This document shows, one piece after another, positions 35,247-45,105 of a DNA stretch of 64,000 bases (position 1 is its first letter; the number at the start of each line of letters is the position of its first letter). The position numbers were made by a program, and so were the translations under genes. The notes under the pieces are model-generated. The model searched no databases. It saw only the letters and a program-made list of their open reading frames with translations, and was not told where the DNA came from. Source of the DNA: Microcella daejeonensis (GTDB lineage: Bacteria > Actinomycetota > Actinomycetes > Actinomycetales > Microbacteriaceae); the NCBI RefSeq assembly GCF_026625045.1, contig NZ_CP113089.1, forward strand, positions 1,674,001-1,738,000, read 5' to 3'.

Positions 35247-36602
35247 ATGGTGGCCGCTTCCGACACCTCCCGCCAGGCAGTTTCACCGCAGAGCGCTGAG
35301 CAGGGGGTGGCGCAGCGCACCTACGTGCTCGACACCTCGGTGCTGCTGAGCGATCCGAAGGCCCTGTTCCGCTTCGCCGAGCACGCGGTGGTCATCCCCG
35401 TCGTCGTGATCGGCGAGCTCGAGGCCAAGCGCAACGATCCCGAGATCGGGTACTTCGCCCGGCAGGCGCTGCGCAACCTCGACGAGCTGCGGGTGCTGCA
35501 CGAGCGCCTCGACTTCCCGATCGCGGTGGGGGATGCCGGCGGATCGATCCGCGTCGAGCTCAACCACTCCAACCAGTCGGTGCTGCCGTCGGGGCTGCAG
35601 CTGGGCGACAACGACTCGCGCATCCTCGCCGTCGCCATGAACCTTGCGAACGACGGGCTGCACGTCGTCGTCGTCTCGAAGGATCTGCCGATGCGGGTGA
35701 AGGCCTCGTCGATCGGCCTCGCCGCCGAAGAGTACCGGGCGGAGCTCGCGGTCGACTCGGGCTGGACGGGCACCGACGACGTCACGCTCTCGAGCGAGCA
35801 GATGGCGACCCTCTACGACCGCGAGACGATCGAGTCGTCGACCGTGCGCGACGTGCCGATCAACACCAACCTCGTCATCCACTCCGATCGCGGCTCGGCC
35901 CTCGGCCGGGTCTCCGAGCCCGGGCGCATCAGCCTCGTGCGCGGCGACCGCGACGTCTTCGGCCTGCACGGCCGCTCGGCCGAGCAGCGGCTCGCGATCG
36001 ACATGCTGCTCGACCCGCAGATCGGCATCGTCTCGCTCGGCGGCCGCGCCGGCACGGGCAAGTCGGCCCTCGCGCTCTGCGCCGGGCTCGAGGCGGTGCT
36101 CGAGCGGCAGCAGCAGCGCAAGATCATGGTGTTCCGCCCGCTGTACGCCGTCGGCGGCCAGGAGCTCGGCTACCTGCCGGGCGACGCGAGCGAGAAGATG
36201 AACCCCTGGGCGCAGGCCACCTTCGACACGCTCAGCAGCGTCGTCTCGCAGAACGTGCTCGACGAGGTCATCGACCGCGGCATCCTCGAGATCCTGCCGC
36301 TCACGCACATCCGCGGCCGCTCGCTGCACGACGCCTTCGTGATCGTCGACGAGGCGCAGTCGCTCGAGCGCAACGTGCTGCTCACGGTGCTGAGCCGCAT
36401 CGGCCAGAACTCGAAGGTCGTGCTCACCCACGACGTCGCCCAGCGCGACAACCTGCGCGTCGGCCGTCACGACGGCGTCGCGAGCGTCATCGAGACGCTG
36501 AAGGGGCACGGGCTCTTCGGGCACATCACCCTGACCCGATCCGAGCGCAGCGCCATCGCCGCGCTCGTGACCGATCTGCTGGAGGGCAACGAGCTCGCCT
36601 GA
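35247..36602 (+). CDS. PhoH family protein with N-terminal PIN domain (PhoH2-like)
   Basis: A 451-residue fusion of a PIN-domain ribonuclease (about 15-160, starting [15 protein letters not shown] and including [11 protein letters not shown]) with a PhoH ATPase/helicase (about 235-445; Walker [12 protein letters not shown] with K272, Walker B FVIVDEAQ). Such PIN-PhoH2 proteins are described as RNA-unwinding and cleaving enzymes. The ATG at 35247 has only a near -10 (GGATAT, 6 bases before); GTG at 35250 is an alternative with GGAG spacing. A stable hairpin follows the stop. Confidence 0.92.
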   Translation: MVAASDTSRQAVSPQSAEQGVAQRTYVLDTSVLLSDPKALFRFAEHAVVIPVVVIGELEAKRNDPEIGYFARQALRNLDELRVLHERLDFPIAVGDAGGSIRVELNHSNQSVLPSGLQLGDNDSRILAVAMNLANDGLHVVVVSKDLPMRVKASSIGLAAEEYRAELAVDSGWTGTDDVTLSSEQMATLYDRETIESSTVRDVPINTNLVIHSDRGSALGRVSEPGRISLVRGDRDVFGLHGRSAEQRLAIDMLLDPQIGIVSLGGRAGTGKSALALCAGLEAVLERQQQRKIMVFRPLYAVGGQELGYLPGDASEKMNPWAQATFDTLSSVVSQNVLDEVIDRGILEILPLTHIRGRSLHDAFVIVDEAQSLERNVLLTVLSRIGQNSKVVLTHDVAQRDNLRVGRHDGVASVIETLKGHGLFGHITLTRSERSAIAALVTDLLEGNELA

Positions 36603-36619
36603 GCCGCACGCGGTGCGCG

Positions 36620-36647
36620 GGGGCGGTCGGGGAGACCCGGCCGCCCC
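36620..36647 (+). terminator. Hairpin terminator after phoH
   Basis: GGGGCGG-t-CGGG closes a GAGA tetraloop with CCCG-g-CCGCCCC, 11 Watson-Crick pairs plus a U-G. It lies 17 bases after the stop, ahead of the PadR promoter. Confidence 0.65.
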
Positions 36648-36674
36648 TCGTCGCGCAGGAGGCGAGCATCCCTC

Positions 36675-36703
36675 TTGACCGGCTATCTCGATATAGGTAG
36701 ATT
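36675..36703 (+). promoter_or_regulatory. padR promoter with overlapping dyad operator
   Basis: TTGACC (36675-36680), a 17-base spacer, then TAGATT (36698-36703); the ATG follows after 7 bases, so transcription should start at the codon. In the spacer CTAT-ctcgat-ATAG (36683-36696) is an inverted repeat, which also contains TATC-tc-GATA, an AT-rich dyad like known PadR sites. This is the most AT-rich stretch of the neighbourhood. Confidence 0.7.
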
Positions 36704-36710
36704 TCGACCC

Positions 36711-37043
36711 ATGGAGCCGCTGAGCCGCATCACCGCCGCCACCGTCGATGTGCTGGATGCCCTGCTCGAGCACCCCGACGGCTGCTGGGGCCTGCTCGCG
36801 ATCACGCGCAGCGGGCGGCCCGCCGGAACCGTCTACCCGGTGCTCGATCGGCTCGAGCGCGCGGGCTGGATCGTCTCCGAGTGGGAGGAGGCCTCCGAGC
36901 GTCGCGGCCCCCGCCGCCGCTACTACCGCTTCACCGACGAGGGGGCGGTGCGGGCGGCCGCCACGGTGGGGGAGTTCCGCGCGCGGGTCGACGCGCGGCG
37001 CACGACCCCGACGCCGGCCCTGCGTCCGGGGTTCGCATCGTGA
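36711..37043 (+). CDS. PadR-family transcriptional regulator
   Basis: A 110-residue winged-helix repressor. It has the PadR pattern: an N-terminal helix, [36 protein letters not shown] as the recognition helix and wing, and [14 protein letters not shown]. It lacks the long C-terminal dimer helices, as in the short PadR class. The mRNA is predicted to be leaderless from the promoter at 36675. The dyad in that promoter suggests autorepression. It is translationally coupled (GTGA) to a membrane protein, the usual regulator/target pair of this family. Confidence 0.9.
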   Translation: MEPLSRITAATVDVLDALLEHPDGCWGLLAITRSGRPAGTVYPVLDRLERAGWIVSEWEEASERRGPRRRYYRFTDEGAVRAAATVGEFRARVDARRTTPTPALRPGFAS

Positions 37044-38257
37044 GCGGCCCCACTCGTCCCATCGGCACGCGACGTCTCGCCCTCGCCCGCCGCCTGCTGC
37101 CGGCCCCGCTGCGCGACCGGTACGGCGAGCAGTGGGCGGCCGACCTCCGCGACGCTGCCGAGCTCGACGTCGCGCCCGCCTCGATCGCCTGGGGCGCCCT
37201 GCGGTTCGCCGCGCTCAGCCGGCTCGGACCGCACGGCGCCGAGCCCGAGGAGCTCGAGCGCCAGTCGTGGCACCTCGCGCGCTGGGGCGGGGCGCTCATC
37301 GGCACCTCCGGCGTCGGGGCGACGGTCGGCTACCTCGGCTTCGGCGGCCTGGCCGGGCTCGGGCAGCTCGCGGCCGTGCATCCGGCGCTCGTGCTCGTCG
37401 GGCTGATGCCGGTGCTGGTCATCCTCGGCGCGGCGGCGGTCGGCATCGCGCTGCTGTGGGCGGCCGTGCTGCGGCGGCCGCGAATCCACCCGATGTCGGT
37501 TCTCGTCGTGATCGCGCTCTCAGCCGGGTCTGCGCTCGTGGCGCTCTGGCCCCTCGCGATCGACCGACCGGGTGCCCTCGCGGGCGCTCTGCTCGCGTGG
37601 GGGCTCCTGCTGCTCGGGCTCGGAGCGGTCGGTGCCCTGATCGTGTGGGGGGCGACCCCTGCCGAGAGGCGGAGGCCCGCACCCCGGGCGCACCCCGTGG
37701 CTCCCGCGCGCTCCGGGCGGGTCGTGCTCGCGGCATCCCTGGCGGTCCTCGGCCTCATCGTGCTCGGGCTCGTCGAGGGGCTCGTCTGGGGCGTCGAGGA
37801 CCAGGCGGGGGGACTGCCGGCGGCCGCGGTCTACGCCGCCCTCAACGATGTCGACCGGGTCAACGGCATCGTGAGCGTCCTGCTGTGGGCGGCGATCTGG
37901 AGCGTCGGCCCGCTCGTGCTGGTCGTGGTGCGGCACCGCGCACTCGCCCGGGGGGAGGCCGATCGCGATGTCACCCGGCTCGTCGGCATCCTCGGGCTGC
38001 TCGGAGTCGGCGCGACGGTGTTCTTCCAGGGCTGGGCGACGTTCTCGATCGGGATGTCGATCGCCGACACCCTGCCGCCGTACATGGGCAGTCGCTCGGC
38101 GCTGTGGTTCGCCTACGCGTCCGTCGGAACCACCGCGGGGCTCGCCGGGCTGCTGCTCGCGCTCGCTCCGACGGCGGGCTCGGGCGATGACGCCCGCGCC
38201 CGCCTCCGCACCGCACCGTCGCGCGACCTGAGACGGGCGTACCCGCCGCTGCGATGA
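37040..38257 (+). CDS. PadR-associated polytopic membrane protein, function unknown
   Basis: A 405-residue protein. The cytoplasmic N-terminus [46 protein letters not shown] resembles the N-terminal segment of membrane proteins encoded next to PadR regulators. Hydrophobic segments lie at about 73-95, 110-135, 150-172, 175-205, 228-255, 280-305, 320-345 and 355-380. I recognise no catalytic motif. The gene starts within the stop of padR, so it is probably controlled by it. A role in envelope stress or lipid handling would be a guess. Confidence 0.75.
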   Translation: MSGPTRPIGTRRLALARRLLPAPLRDRYGEQWAADLRDAAELDVAPASIAWGALRFAALSRLGPHGAEPEELERQSWHLARWGGALIGTSGVGATVGYLGFGGLAGLGQLAAVHPALVLVGLMPVLVILGAAAVGIALLWAAVLRRPRIHPMSVLVVIALSAGSALVALWPLAIDRPGALAGALLAWGLLLLGLGAVGALIVWGATPAERRRPAPRAHPVAPARSGRVVLAASLAVLGLIVLGLVEGLVWGVEDQAGGLPAAAVYAALNDVDRVNGIVSVLLWAAIWSVGPLVLVVVRHRALARGEADRDVTRLVGILGLLGVGATVFFQGWATFSIGMSIADTLPPYMGSRSALWFAYASVGTTAGLAGLLLALAPTAGSGDDARARLRTAPSRDLRRAYPPLR

Positions 38258-38285
38258 CCGCGACGGGATGCCCGCCCGCGGGCCC

Positions 38286-39689
38286 CTACAGGCCGGGCGA
38301 GGTCATCGAGAGCACGTCGAGCAGCTCGTCGAGCTGCTGCTCGGTGATCTCGCCGCGCTCGACGAAGCCGAGGTCGACGACCGCCTCGCGCACGGTGATG
38401 CTCTGAGCGACGGCGTGCTTGGCGACCTTGGCCGCGGCCTCGTAGCCGATGACGCGGTTGAGCGGGGTGACGATCGAGGGCGAGGACTCGGCGAGCGCGC
38501 GCGCCCGGTCGAGGTCGGCCTCGAGGCCGACGACGGTCTTGTCGGCGAGCACGCGCATCGAGTTCGACAGCAGGCGGATCGACTCGAGCAGCGCGGTGCC
38601 CATGACGGGGATGGCGACGTTGAGCTCGAAGGATCCCGAGGCGCCGGCCCAGGCGATGGTGGCGTCGTTGCCGATGACGCGCGCGCTCACCATGAGCACG
38701 GCCTCGGGCACGACCGGGTTGACCTTGCCGGGCATGATCGAGGAGCCGGGCTGCAGGTCGGGGATGCGCAGCTCGCCGAGGCCCGTGTTCGGGCCCGAGC
38801 CCATCCAGCGCAGGTCGTTGCAGATCTTGGTGAGCGAGACGGCGATGACGCGCAGCGCGCCGCTCGCCTCGACGAGCCCGTCGCGGGCGCCCTGGGCCTC
38901 GAAGTGGTCCTCGGCCTCGGTGATGGGCAGGCCGGTCGAGCTCGCGAGCTCGGCGATGACCTTCTGCGAGAAGCCGACGGGCGTGTTGATGCCGGTGCCG
39001 GTGGCGGTGCCGCCGAGCGGCACCTCGGCGACGCGCTCGATGGTCGCGCGCACGCGGGCGATGCCGAGGCGGATCTGCCGCGCGTAGCCGGCGAACTCCT
39101 GGCCGAGCGTGACGGGCGTCGCGTCCATGAGGTGGGTGCGGCCGGCCTTGACCGCAGTCTTCCAGAGCTCGGCCTTCTCCTGCAGCGCCCCGGCGAGGTG
39201 CTCGAGGGCGGGGATGAGGTCGCTCAGCAGCGCCTGCGTGACCGCCAGGTGCACCGAGGTCGGGAACACGTCGTTCGACGACTGCGAGGCGTTGACGTGG
39301 TCGTTGGGGTGCACGGCGAGCGCCTCGGTCGAGGCGAGGGTCGCGAGCACCTCGTTCATGTTCATGTTCGAGCTCGTGCCCGAGCCCGTCTGGTACGTGT
39401 CGACGGGGAAGTGCTCGTGGTGCTGCCCGCCGATGATCTGATCGGCGGCGCCGACGATCGCCTGCGAGATGGCACCGTCGAGGATGCCCAGCTCGGCGTT
39501 GACGATCGCCGCTGCGCGCTTGATCTGAGCCAGGGCGATGATCTGCCCCGCCTCGAGACCCGAGCCCGAGATCGGGAAGTTCTCGACGGCGCGCTGCGTC
39601 TGCGCCCGGTACAGGGCGGTGCGCGGCACGCGCACCTCGCCCATCGTGTCGTGCTCGATGCGGAAGTCGGTCTCGGAGGGCGTGCTCAC
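38286..39689 (-). CDS. fumC: Class II fumarate hydratase
   Basis: FumC interconverts fumarate and malate in the TCA cycle without an iron-sulfur cluster. The 467-residue protein has the superfamily signature [11 protein letters not shown] (near 310-320) with the catalytic Ser, plus [14 protein letters not shown] and [17 protein letters not shown]. The GTG start follows AAAAGGAA about 11 bases away. It is convergent with the PadR-associated gene, and a carbonic anhydrase gene lies just upstream on the same strand. Confidence 0.96.
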   Translation of the reverse strand: MSTPSETDFRIEHDTMGEVRVPRTALYRAQTQRAVENFPISGSGLEAGQIIALAQIKRAAAIVNAELGILDGAISQAIVGAADQIIGGQHHEHFPVDTYQTGSGTSSNMNMNEVLATLASTEALAVHPNDHVNASQSSNDVFPTSVHLAVTQALLSDLIPALEHLAGALQEKAELWKTAVKAGRTHLMDATPVTLGQEFAGYARQIRLGIARVRATIERVAEVPLGGTATGTGINTPVGFSQKVIAELASSTGLPITEAEDHFEAQGARDGLVEASGALRVIAVSLTKICNDLRWMGSGPNTGLGELRIPDLQPGSSIMPGKVNPVVPEAVLMVSARVIGNDATIAWAGASGSFELNVAIPVMGTALLESIRLLSNSMRVLADKTVVGLEADLDRARALAESSPSIVTPLNRVIGYEAAAKVAKHAVAQSITVREAVVDLGFVERGEITEQQLDELLDVLSMTSPGL

Positions 39690-39742
39690 GGCGGTGTGAT
39701 TCCTTTTCGTGACGAGGGTGGGATCGATCGGAACGGCGGGCG

Positions 39743-40387
39743 TCAGATCTGACCGACGACGACGTCGGGCACGGCTCGGCCCTCGCGCAGTCGGTAGTTC
39801 GCGCCGACGACAGCCAGGCTACCGGCGGCGACGGCATCGCTGATGAGCTCGCTCGCGGCGAGCAGCTCGCCGACCGTGTCGCGCAGGTGCTCGCGCCCGA
39901 CGTCCTGCGCGTCGAGAGCCTCGACGTCGGTGCCGCCGGTGGCGAGCAGGCAGCGGTCGACGGCGGGCAGGATGCGCGCCACGAGCCCCGCGATGTGCGG
40001 CGGCAGCGGCGTCGCGTCGGGCTGCCGCGAGTCGATGGCGGCGCGCACGGCCCCGCACTCGTCGTGACCGAGCACGAGGATCAGCGGAACCTTGAGCACG
40101 CCCACGGCGTACTCGAGCGAGCCAATGACGCTGTCGCTGATGACCTGCCCGGCGTTGCGCACGACGAAGAGGTCGCCGAGGCCCTTGTCGAAGATGATCT
40201 CGGCGGCGAGGCGCGAGTCGGAGCATCCGAAGAGGGCCGCATGCGGCGCCTGGAACTCGGCGAGCTCGGTGCGGCGCTCGACGTCCTGCCGGGGGTGCTG
40301 CGGGGTGCCGGCCACGAAGCGCTCGTTGCCGCGCTCCATCTCGTGCCAGACCTGCGCGGGCGTGCGCTTCTCGTTGTGCTGGGGCAT
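39743..40387 (-). CDS. Beta-class carbonic anhydrase
   Basis: A zinc enzyme interconverting CO2 and bicarbonate. The 214-residue protein has the zinc ligands C55 (in CSDSR, with the gating pair D57/R59), H108 and C111 (in GHDECGA). [21 protein letters not shown] is also diagnostic. It shares orientation with fumC (53-base gap) and DUF4245 (64-base gap) and may be co-transcribed, supplying bicarbonate for carboxylation. Confidence 0.95.
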   Translation of the reverse strand: MPQHNEKRTPAQVWHEMERGNERFVAGTPQHPRQDVERRTELAEFQAPHAALFGCSDSRLAAEIIFDKGLGDLFVVRNAGQVISDSVIGSLEYAVGVLKVPLILVLGHDECGAVRAAIDSRQPDATPLPPHIAGLVARILPAVDRCLLATGGTDVEALDAQDVGREHLRDTVGELLAASELISDAVAAGSLAVVGANYRLREGRAVPDVVVGQI

Positions 40388-40451
40388 GGGGTCTCCCTGC
40401 GGTCGCGTGGCTCGGGGTGCCGCGGCGCGCGGCCCGGAACCGGACGAGCCG

Positions 40452-41090
40452 CTATTCGGCGGGCTCGGGCAGCTCGGCGGCCACGGCGGTCGCGAGCTGC
40501 GCGAACTCCGCCTCGCTCGCCGTGCCGTACAGCACGACCGTGCTCGTCTCGGTCTCGGTCACGAGGGCGTACTGGCGGTTGCCGACGCCCTCGATCCCGC
40601 GTCGATCGTAGAGGGTCCAGGTGACGCCGCCGATCTCGATCTCCTCCGACGACTGCGGCTGCCGCAGCTCCTCGGCGAGCCAGCTCGGGTTGGCGTCGAA
40701 GCCCTGCACGAGGGCGAGGAACCGCTCGCCCGGCGTGATGAAGCCGATGTACCACTCGATCACGGTGGAGTCGCCGCTGAGGTCGGCGCGGTTGCTCACC
40801 CAGTCGGCGGGCACCTCGGGGGCGAGCACCTGCTGCCCGAGCCCGCCCTCGGCCTCGATCGCGCTCGCCCGGTAGTCGATGACGAGCCCGTCGGGCTCCT
40901 CGCGCACGGTCACGACGACGAGGAACAGCACGATCGCCATCGAGGCGACGAGCGAGAGCACGAGGTTGCGCGCGGTCTGGTTGGCCCGGCGCTTGCGCCG
41001 GTTCTCGGCGATGCGGTCGGCCTTCTCCTGCGGCGTCTCGGGGCGGCCGAGCTCGGCCACGATCGGCCGGCCGGTCACAGGATCGGTCAC
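40452..41090 (-). CDS. DUF4245 family membrane protein
   Basis: A 212-residue protein: a cytoplasmic basic N-terminus with ENRRKRRANQTARNLVLSLVASMAIVLFLVVV (membrane segment about 43-61), then an external domain with FLALVQGFDANPSWLAEEL, GGVTWTLYDRR and YALVTETETSTVVLYGTASEAEF. This is the actinobacterial DUF4245 family, unknown function, typically encoded beside xseB/xseA as here. The GTG start overlaps the xseB stop (GTGA), so it is translated with exonuclease VII. Confidence 0.92.
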   Translation of the reverse strand: MTDPVTGRPIVAELGRPETPQEKADRIAENRRKRRANQTARNLVLSLVASMAIVLFLVVVTVREEPDGLVIDYRASAIEAEGGLGQQVLAPEVPADWVSNRADLSGDSTVIEWYIGFITPGERFLALVQGFDANPSWLAEELRQPQSSEEIEIGGVTWTLYDRRGIEGVGNRQYALVTETETSTVVLYGTASEAEFAQLATAVAAELPEPAE

Positions 41091-41332
41091 GACGGGCCCC
41101 CGGCGCTCGGGCCCGTGGCGGCGCGGGCCGCATCGAGGCGCTCCTTCGCGCCGATCAGCCAGTCCTCGCAGCGGCGGGCGAGCGCCTCACCGCGCTCCCA
41201 CAGGGCGATGGACTGCTCGAGCGTCGCGCCGCCCTGCTCGAGCTCGGTGACGACGCGGGCGAGCTCGTCGCGCGCCTGCTCGTAGCCGAGGTCGGCGATC
41301 GCGGGGAGGTCGGGGGTGCTCACATCAGCCAT
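41087..41332 (-). CDS. xseB: Exodeoxyribonuclease VII small subunit
   Basis: The small helical subunit of exonuclease VII (81 residues). The core YEQARDELARVVTELEQGGATLEQSIALWERGEALARRCEDWLIGAKERL is family-typical. The ATG at 41332 touches the xseA stop (TAG-C-ATG), favouring coupling. A GTG at 41323 (three codons in) lies 7 bases after TAGCAT, a leaderless-type arrangement, so an internal transcript is possible. The stop overlaps DUF4245. Confidence 0.94.
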   Translation of the reverse strand: MADVSTPDLPAIADLGYEQARDELARVVTELEQGGATLEQSIALWERGEALARRCEDWLIGAKERLDAARAATGPSAGGPS

Positions 41333-41333
41333 G

Positions 41334-42596
41334 CTACGAATCCGTCTCTGCATCGGGGGTGGGAGGTGCCGGGGCATCCGCCCGGGCGGTGAGCCGGCCC
41401 TCGGCGAGGGTGAGGCGCAGCGGCTCGTCGGCGATCACGCCCGCGGGGCCGCGCAGCACGGCGCCGTCGGCCCGCTGCACGATCGCGTAGCCGCGGTCGA
41501 GGGTGTGCTGCGGCGAGAGCGCGCGCAGCTGGCGGCGGCGCTCGCCGAGGTCGAGGTGGGCGCGCTCGACGAGGCGCGCGGTGAGCTCGGCGCCGCGCGC
41601 GACCATGCGCGTGAGCTCGTCGGCGCGGCTGTCGACGATCCAGGCGCCGGAGGCGAGCGAGGGTCGCGAGCGGATGGCGGCGATGCGGTCGACCTCGGTG
41701 GCGATCGCGCCCGTCACGCGGGTGAGCATGCGCGAGCGCACCTGCTGCATGGTCGCCAGCTCCTCCCCGACGTCGGGCACGACGCGCTTGGCGGCATCGG
41801 TGGGGGTGGAGGCGCGCAGGTCGGCGACGTCGTCGAGCAGCGGGCGGTCGTTCTCGTGCCCGATAGCGCTCACGAGCGGGGTGGTCGCGGCGGCGGCGGC
41901 CCGCACCACGGCCTCGTCGCTGAAGGGGAGCAGGTTCTGGAAGTCGCCGCCGCCGCGGGCGACGATGATGACGTCGACCTCGGGGTCGGCATCGAGCGCC
42001 CGGATGCCCGCCACGAGCTCGCCGACCGCGCGGTCGCCCTGCACGGCCGAGTGGTGCACGCTGAACCGCACGTTCGGCCAGCGCAGCTGCGCGTTGCGCA
42101 GCACATCCTTCTCGGCATCGCTGTCCTTGCCCGTCACCAGCCCGATGCACTGCGGCAGGAAGGGCAGGCGCTGCTTGCGCGCGGCATCGAACAGCCCCTC
42201 GCCGCGCAGCTGCTGGCGCAGCCGCTCGAGCCGCTCGAGCAGGTCGCCGAGGCCGACCCGACGCATGTCGAAGACCTGCATCGTGAGGCTGCCGCCCTTG
42301 ACCCACCAGTTGGCCTTGACGAGCGCGATGACGCGGTCGCCCTGGGCGAGCCCGGCCGGCAGCTTGGCCTTGACCGACGACCAGACGGTGAACGAGACGG
42401 TGGCGTCGACCTGCAGGTCTTTGAGCTTGCCGTAGACGTTGCCGCCCGAGACGCCCCACTGGGTGATCTCGCCCTCGACCCAGACGCTGCCGAGCCGGTC
42501 GATGTACCCCTTGATCTTCTGCGAGAGCTCGGCGACGGGCCACGGCGACTCCGCCGTGGCGGGACCGTCGGTCGACGGTGCGGCGAACTCGGTCAC
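41334..42596 (-). CDS. xseA: Exodeoxyribonuclease VII large subunit
   Basis: The catalytic subunit (420 residues), degrading single-stranded DNA in both directions. An N-terminal OB domain (about 20-115, [22 protein letters not shown]) precedes the nuclease domain with [49 protein letters not shown] and [26 protein letters not shown]. The GTG start follows GAAGGAG. It is divergent from ispH across 113 bases; TAGCCT on the minus strand may be its -10. Confidence 0.96.
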   Translation of the reverse strand: MTEFAAPSTDGPATAESPWPVAELSQKIKGYIDRLGSVWVEGEITQWGVSGGNVYGKLKDLQVDATVSFTVWSSVKAKLPAGLAQGDRVIALVKANWWVKGGSLTMQVFDMRRVGLGDLLERLERLRQQLRGEGLFDAARKQRLPFLPQCIGLVTGKDSDAEKDVLRNAQLRWPNVRFSVHHSAVQGDRAVGELVAGIRALDADPEVDVIIVARGGGDFQNLLPFSDEAVVRAAAAATTPLVSAIGHENDRPLLDDVADLRASTPTDAAKRVVPDVGEELATMQQVRSRMLTRVTGAIATEVDRIAAIRSRPSLASGAWIVDSRADELTRMVARGAELTARLVERAHLDLGERRRQLRALSPQHTLDRGYAIVQRADGAVLRGPAGVIADEPLRLTLAEGRLTARADAPAPPTPDAETDS

Positions 42597-42709
42597 GACG
42601 GGATGCTCCTTCGAGGGGTCGCTGCCAGGCTACTGCGCGCCACCGACTCGGCCGCCCGGGCCGCGGCCGGCGGGGGAGTCGCCCAGGCCCCCCGCCTACA
42701 CTGGGGAGC

Positions 42710-43786
42710 GTGAGCACCATCACGAACGGCGCCCTCGGCGTCACGTTGACCACGCCCGTCATCCCCGAGCGCCGCGAGCGCCTCGTGCCCATGCCCGTCG
42801 ACCGCCCGCGCTCGGTGCTGCTCGCCGCGCCGCGCGGCTACTGCGCCGGGGTCGATCGCGCGGTCATCGCCGTCGAGAAGGCGCTGGAGCAGTACGGCGC
42901 CCCCGTCTACGTGCGCAAGCAGATCGTGCACAACGTGCACGTCGTGAGCGAGCTCGAGAAGGCCGGCGCGATCTTCGTCGACGAGGTCGAGGAGGTGCCG
43001 CACGGCTCGCACATCGTGTTCTCCGCCCACGGCGTGAGCCCCGCCGTCGTGCAGGGCGCCGCCGACCGCGATCTCGCCGCCATCGACGCCACCTGCCCGC
43101 TCGTCACCAAGGTGCACCGCGAGGCCGTGCGCTTCGCCAAGCAGGACTACCGCATCCTTCTCATCGGCCACGAGGGTCATGAAGAGGTCGAGGGCACGAT
43201 GGGCCACGCGCCCGACCGCACGATCCTCATCGGCACGCCCGAGGAGGCCGACACCGTCGAGGTGCCCGCCGACGAGCCGCTCATCTGGCTCTCGCAGACC
43301 ACCCTGAGCGTCGACGAGACGATGGAGACCGTGCGGCGCCTGCGCGCCCGGTTCCCGCACCTGCAGGACCCGCCGAGCGACGACATCTGCTACGCCACGC
43401 AGAACCGCCAGGTGGCGATCAAGAAGGTGGCGCCGGATGCTGATCTCGTGATCGTCGTCGGCTCGGCCAACAGCTCCAACAGCGTGCGCCTCGTCGAGGT
43501 CGCGCTCGAGTACGGGGCGAAGGCCGCGTACCGCATCGACTACGCGAGCGAGATCGAGCAGGCCTGGTTCGAGGGCGTCGCGACCGTCGGCGTCAGCTCG
43601 GGAGCGTCGGTGCCCGAGGTGCTCGTCGAGCAGGTTCTCGCCGATCTGGCCGACGCGGGCTTCGCCGACGTGAAGGTCGTGAAGACGGCGGAGGAGGACC
43701 TCATGTTCTCGCTGCCGAAGGAGCTGCGCACCGATAAGTCGGGCAAGCAGGACGAGCGCGCGCTCGGCGGACGCACGCGCGCCTAG
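42710..43786 (+). CDS. ispH: 4-hydroxy-3-methylbut-2-enyl diphosphate reductase
   Basis: The last enzyme of the MEP isoprenoid pathway, making IPP and DMAPP. The 358-residue protein keeps the three iron-sulfur Cys: C45 ([10 protein letters not shown]), C129 ([11 protein letters not shown]) and C227 ([11 protein letters not shown]), with AHGVSP and SNSVRLVEV. The GTG at 42710 follows TACACT by 7 bases and no Shine-Dalgarno site is needed; the extension upstream in frame has no family similarity. IspH and UppS in one window both feed polyprenyl synthesis. Confidence 0.96.
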   Translation: MSTITNGALGVTLTTPVIPERRERLVPMPVDRPRSVLLAAPRGYCAGVDRAVIAVEKALEQYGAPVYVRKQIVHNVHVVSELEKAGAIFVDEVEEVPHGSHIVFSAHGVSPAVVQGAADRDLAAIDATCPLVTKVHREAVRFAKQDYRILLIGHEGHEEVEGTMGHAPDRTILIGTPEEADTVEVPADEPLIWLSQTTLSVDETMETVRRLRARFPHLQDPPSDDICYATQNRQVAIKKVAPDADLVIVVGSANSSNSVRLVEVALEYGAKAAYRIDYASEIEQAWFEGVATVGVSSGASVPEVLVEQVLADLADAGFADVKVVKTAEEDLMFSLPKELRTDKSGKQDERALGGRTRA

Positions 43787-43833
43787 CCGCGTCGACCGGT
43801 CGTGCCCGGAGGACCGGGGCGTACGATCGGCCC

Positions 43834-45105
43834 ATGACCGCGCTGAGCTCCGTGCAGGGAGCGGCGTCGTCCTTGTCGCTCCCGCCGCCACGCGACGTCA
43901 CGGCATCCTCGCTCATCCGCGGTCTCGCGACCGCCGAGCGGATCATCGGCGTCGCCTCGCTGGGGCTCTCGTTCGGCCTCGTCCTCGATCTCGCGGCGCG
44001 CCAGGGCGCTGACGACGGCCCCCTCACGGGCGTGCTGCTCACCCTCTGGCTCGCGCCCCTGCTCATCGTCGCCGTCGCGCACCTGCTGCGCCCCCGGGCG
44101 CTCTCCGGAGCGGCGGTGCTCGCGATCGGCGTGCTGAGCACGGCGGGCTGGGCGGCCACCATCCTCACGCGCTCGACCCCCGAGGAGTCGCACGGGAGCT
44201 TCCTCCTCGAGACCACCGCGTGGACCCTCGCCCTCATCGGCGCCGTGCAGCCCACCGCGCGCAGCGGGGTGCTGTGGTCGGCGCTCGGACTGCTCGCGGG
44301 AACCGCCGGGCTCGTGCTCGGATCGCTCGTCGTCGGTGCGCCGGTGACGCTCTCGCCCGACCGCTTCGTCGACGGCGGGATCGTGATCATCGCGTACCTC
44401 GTCGTCGCTCTGGGCTGGCGCCGCACGCGCGGCCGTCTTCCCGCGCTGCCCCAGGTCGAGCGCGCCACGCGCGAGGCGCACGCGCGCCGCCTGCGCGAGC
44501 GCGCCGCCGCCGCGGTCGTGCACGACACGCTCCTCTCCTCGCTGACCCTGGTGGCGCGCGCGCCCGAGGGGGTCGTGGATGCCCGGCTCGAGCGCCTCAT
44601 CCGCCGCGACCTGCGCGTGGTCGGCACCGCCGAGGTGACCGCCGCGGGCACCGCGTCGACCTCGTCCGATCTGCTCCCGCTCCGGCTCGTGGAGCTCGCC
44701 GACGGCTTCCGCTGGCGCGGCCTGCGCGTCGACGTCTCCGGCGTCGACGCCGTGCCCGAGCTCGAGCGCCAGGCCGCGGAGGCCCTCGTCGAGGCGGTCG
44801 CCGCCGCCCTCGACAACGTCTCGCGGCACTCCGGTTCGGCGAGCGCGGAGGTGACGATCGGCACGAGCGAGCGGGCCGTGACGGTGATGGTCGTCGACAC
44901 CGGCCGGGGCTTCGACCCCGAGGGGGTCGACGTCGAGCGCATGGGCGTGCGCGAGTCGATCGTCGGCCGCATCGAGCGCCTCGGCGGCCGGGTGCGCATC
45001 TTCTCGGGCGGCACGGGCACGACCGTCGTGCTCTCGCTCCCGCTCGCGACCGCCGGATCCGGGGCCGAGCCCCGCCCCGCCGGCCCCGGCGGAGGGTCGG
45101 CATGA
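43834..45105 (+). CDS. Membrane sensor histidine kinase (HPK7/NarL-type), module 1
   Basis: A 423-residue kinase. About six membrane segments fill residues 25-200 with only short loops, so there is no large external sensor domain. The dimerisation/phosphoacceptor region has H230 in RERAAAAVVHDTLLSSL (HD-type acceptor box). The HATPase domain (about 300-405) has the N box AAALDNVSRHSGSASAEV, the G1 box VVDTGRGFD and a G2-like GGTGTTVVLSLPL, so it should be active. TACGAT lies exactly 6 bases before the ATG. ATGA overlap couples it to a partner gene. No response regulator is near. Confidence 0.85.
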   Translation: MTALSSVQGAASSLSLPPPRDVTASSLIRGLATAERIIGVASLGLSFGLVLDLAARQGADDGPLTGVLLTLWLAPLLIVAVAHLLRPRALSGAAVLAIGVLSTAGWAATILTRSTPEESHGSFLLETTAWTLALIGAVQPTARSGVLWSALGLLAGTAGLVLGSLVVGAPVTLSPDRFVDGGIVIIAYLVVALGWRRTRGRLPALPQVERATREAHARRLRERAAAAVVHDTLLSSLTLVARAPEGVVDARLERLIRRDLRVVGTAEVTAAGTASTSSDLLPLRLVELADGFRWRGLRVDVSGVDAVPELERQAAEALVEAVAAALDNVSRHSGSASAEVTIGTSERAVTVMVVDTGRGFDPEGVDVERMGVRESIVGRIERLGGRVRIFSGGTGTTVVLSLPLATAGSGAEPRPAGPGGGSA

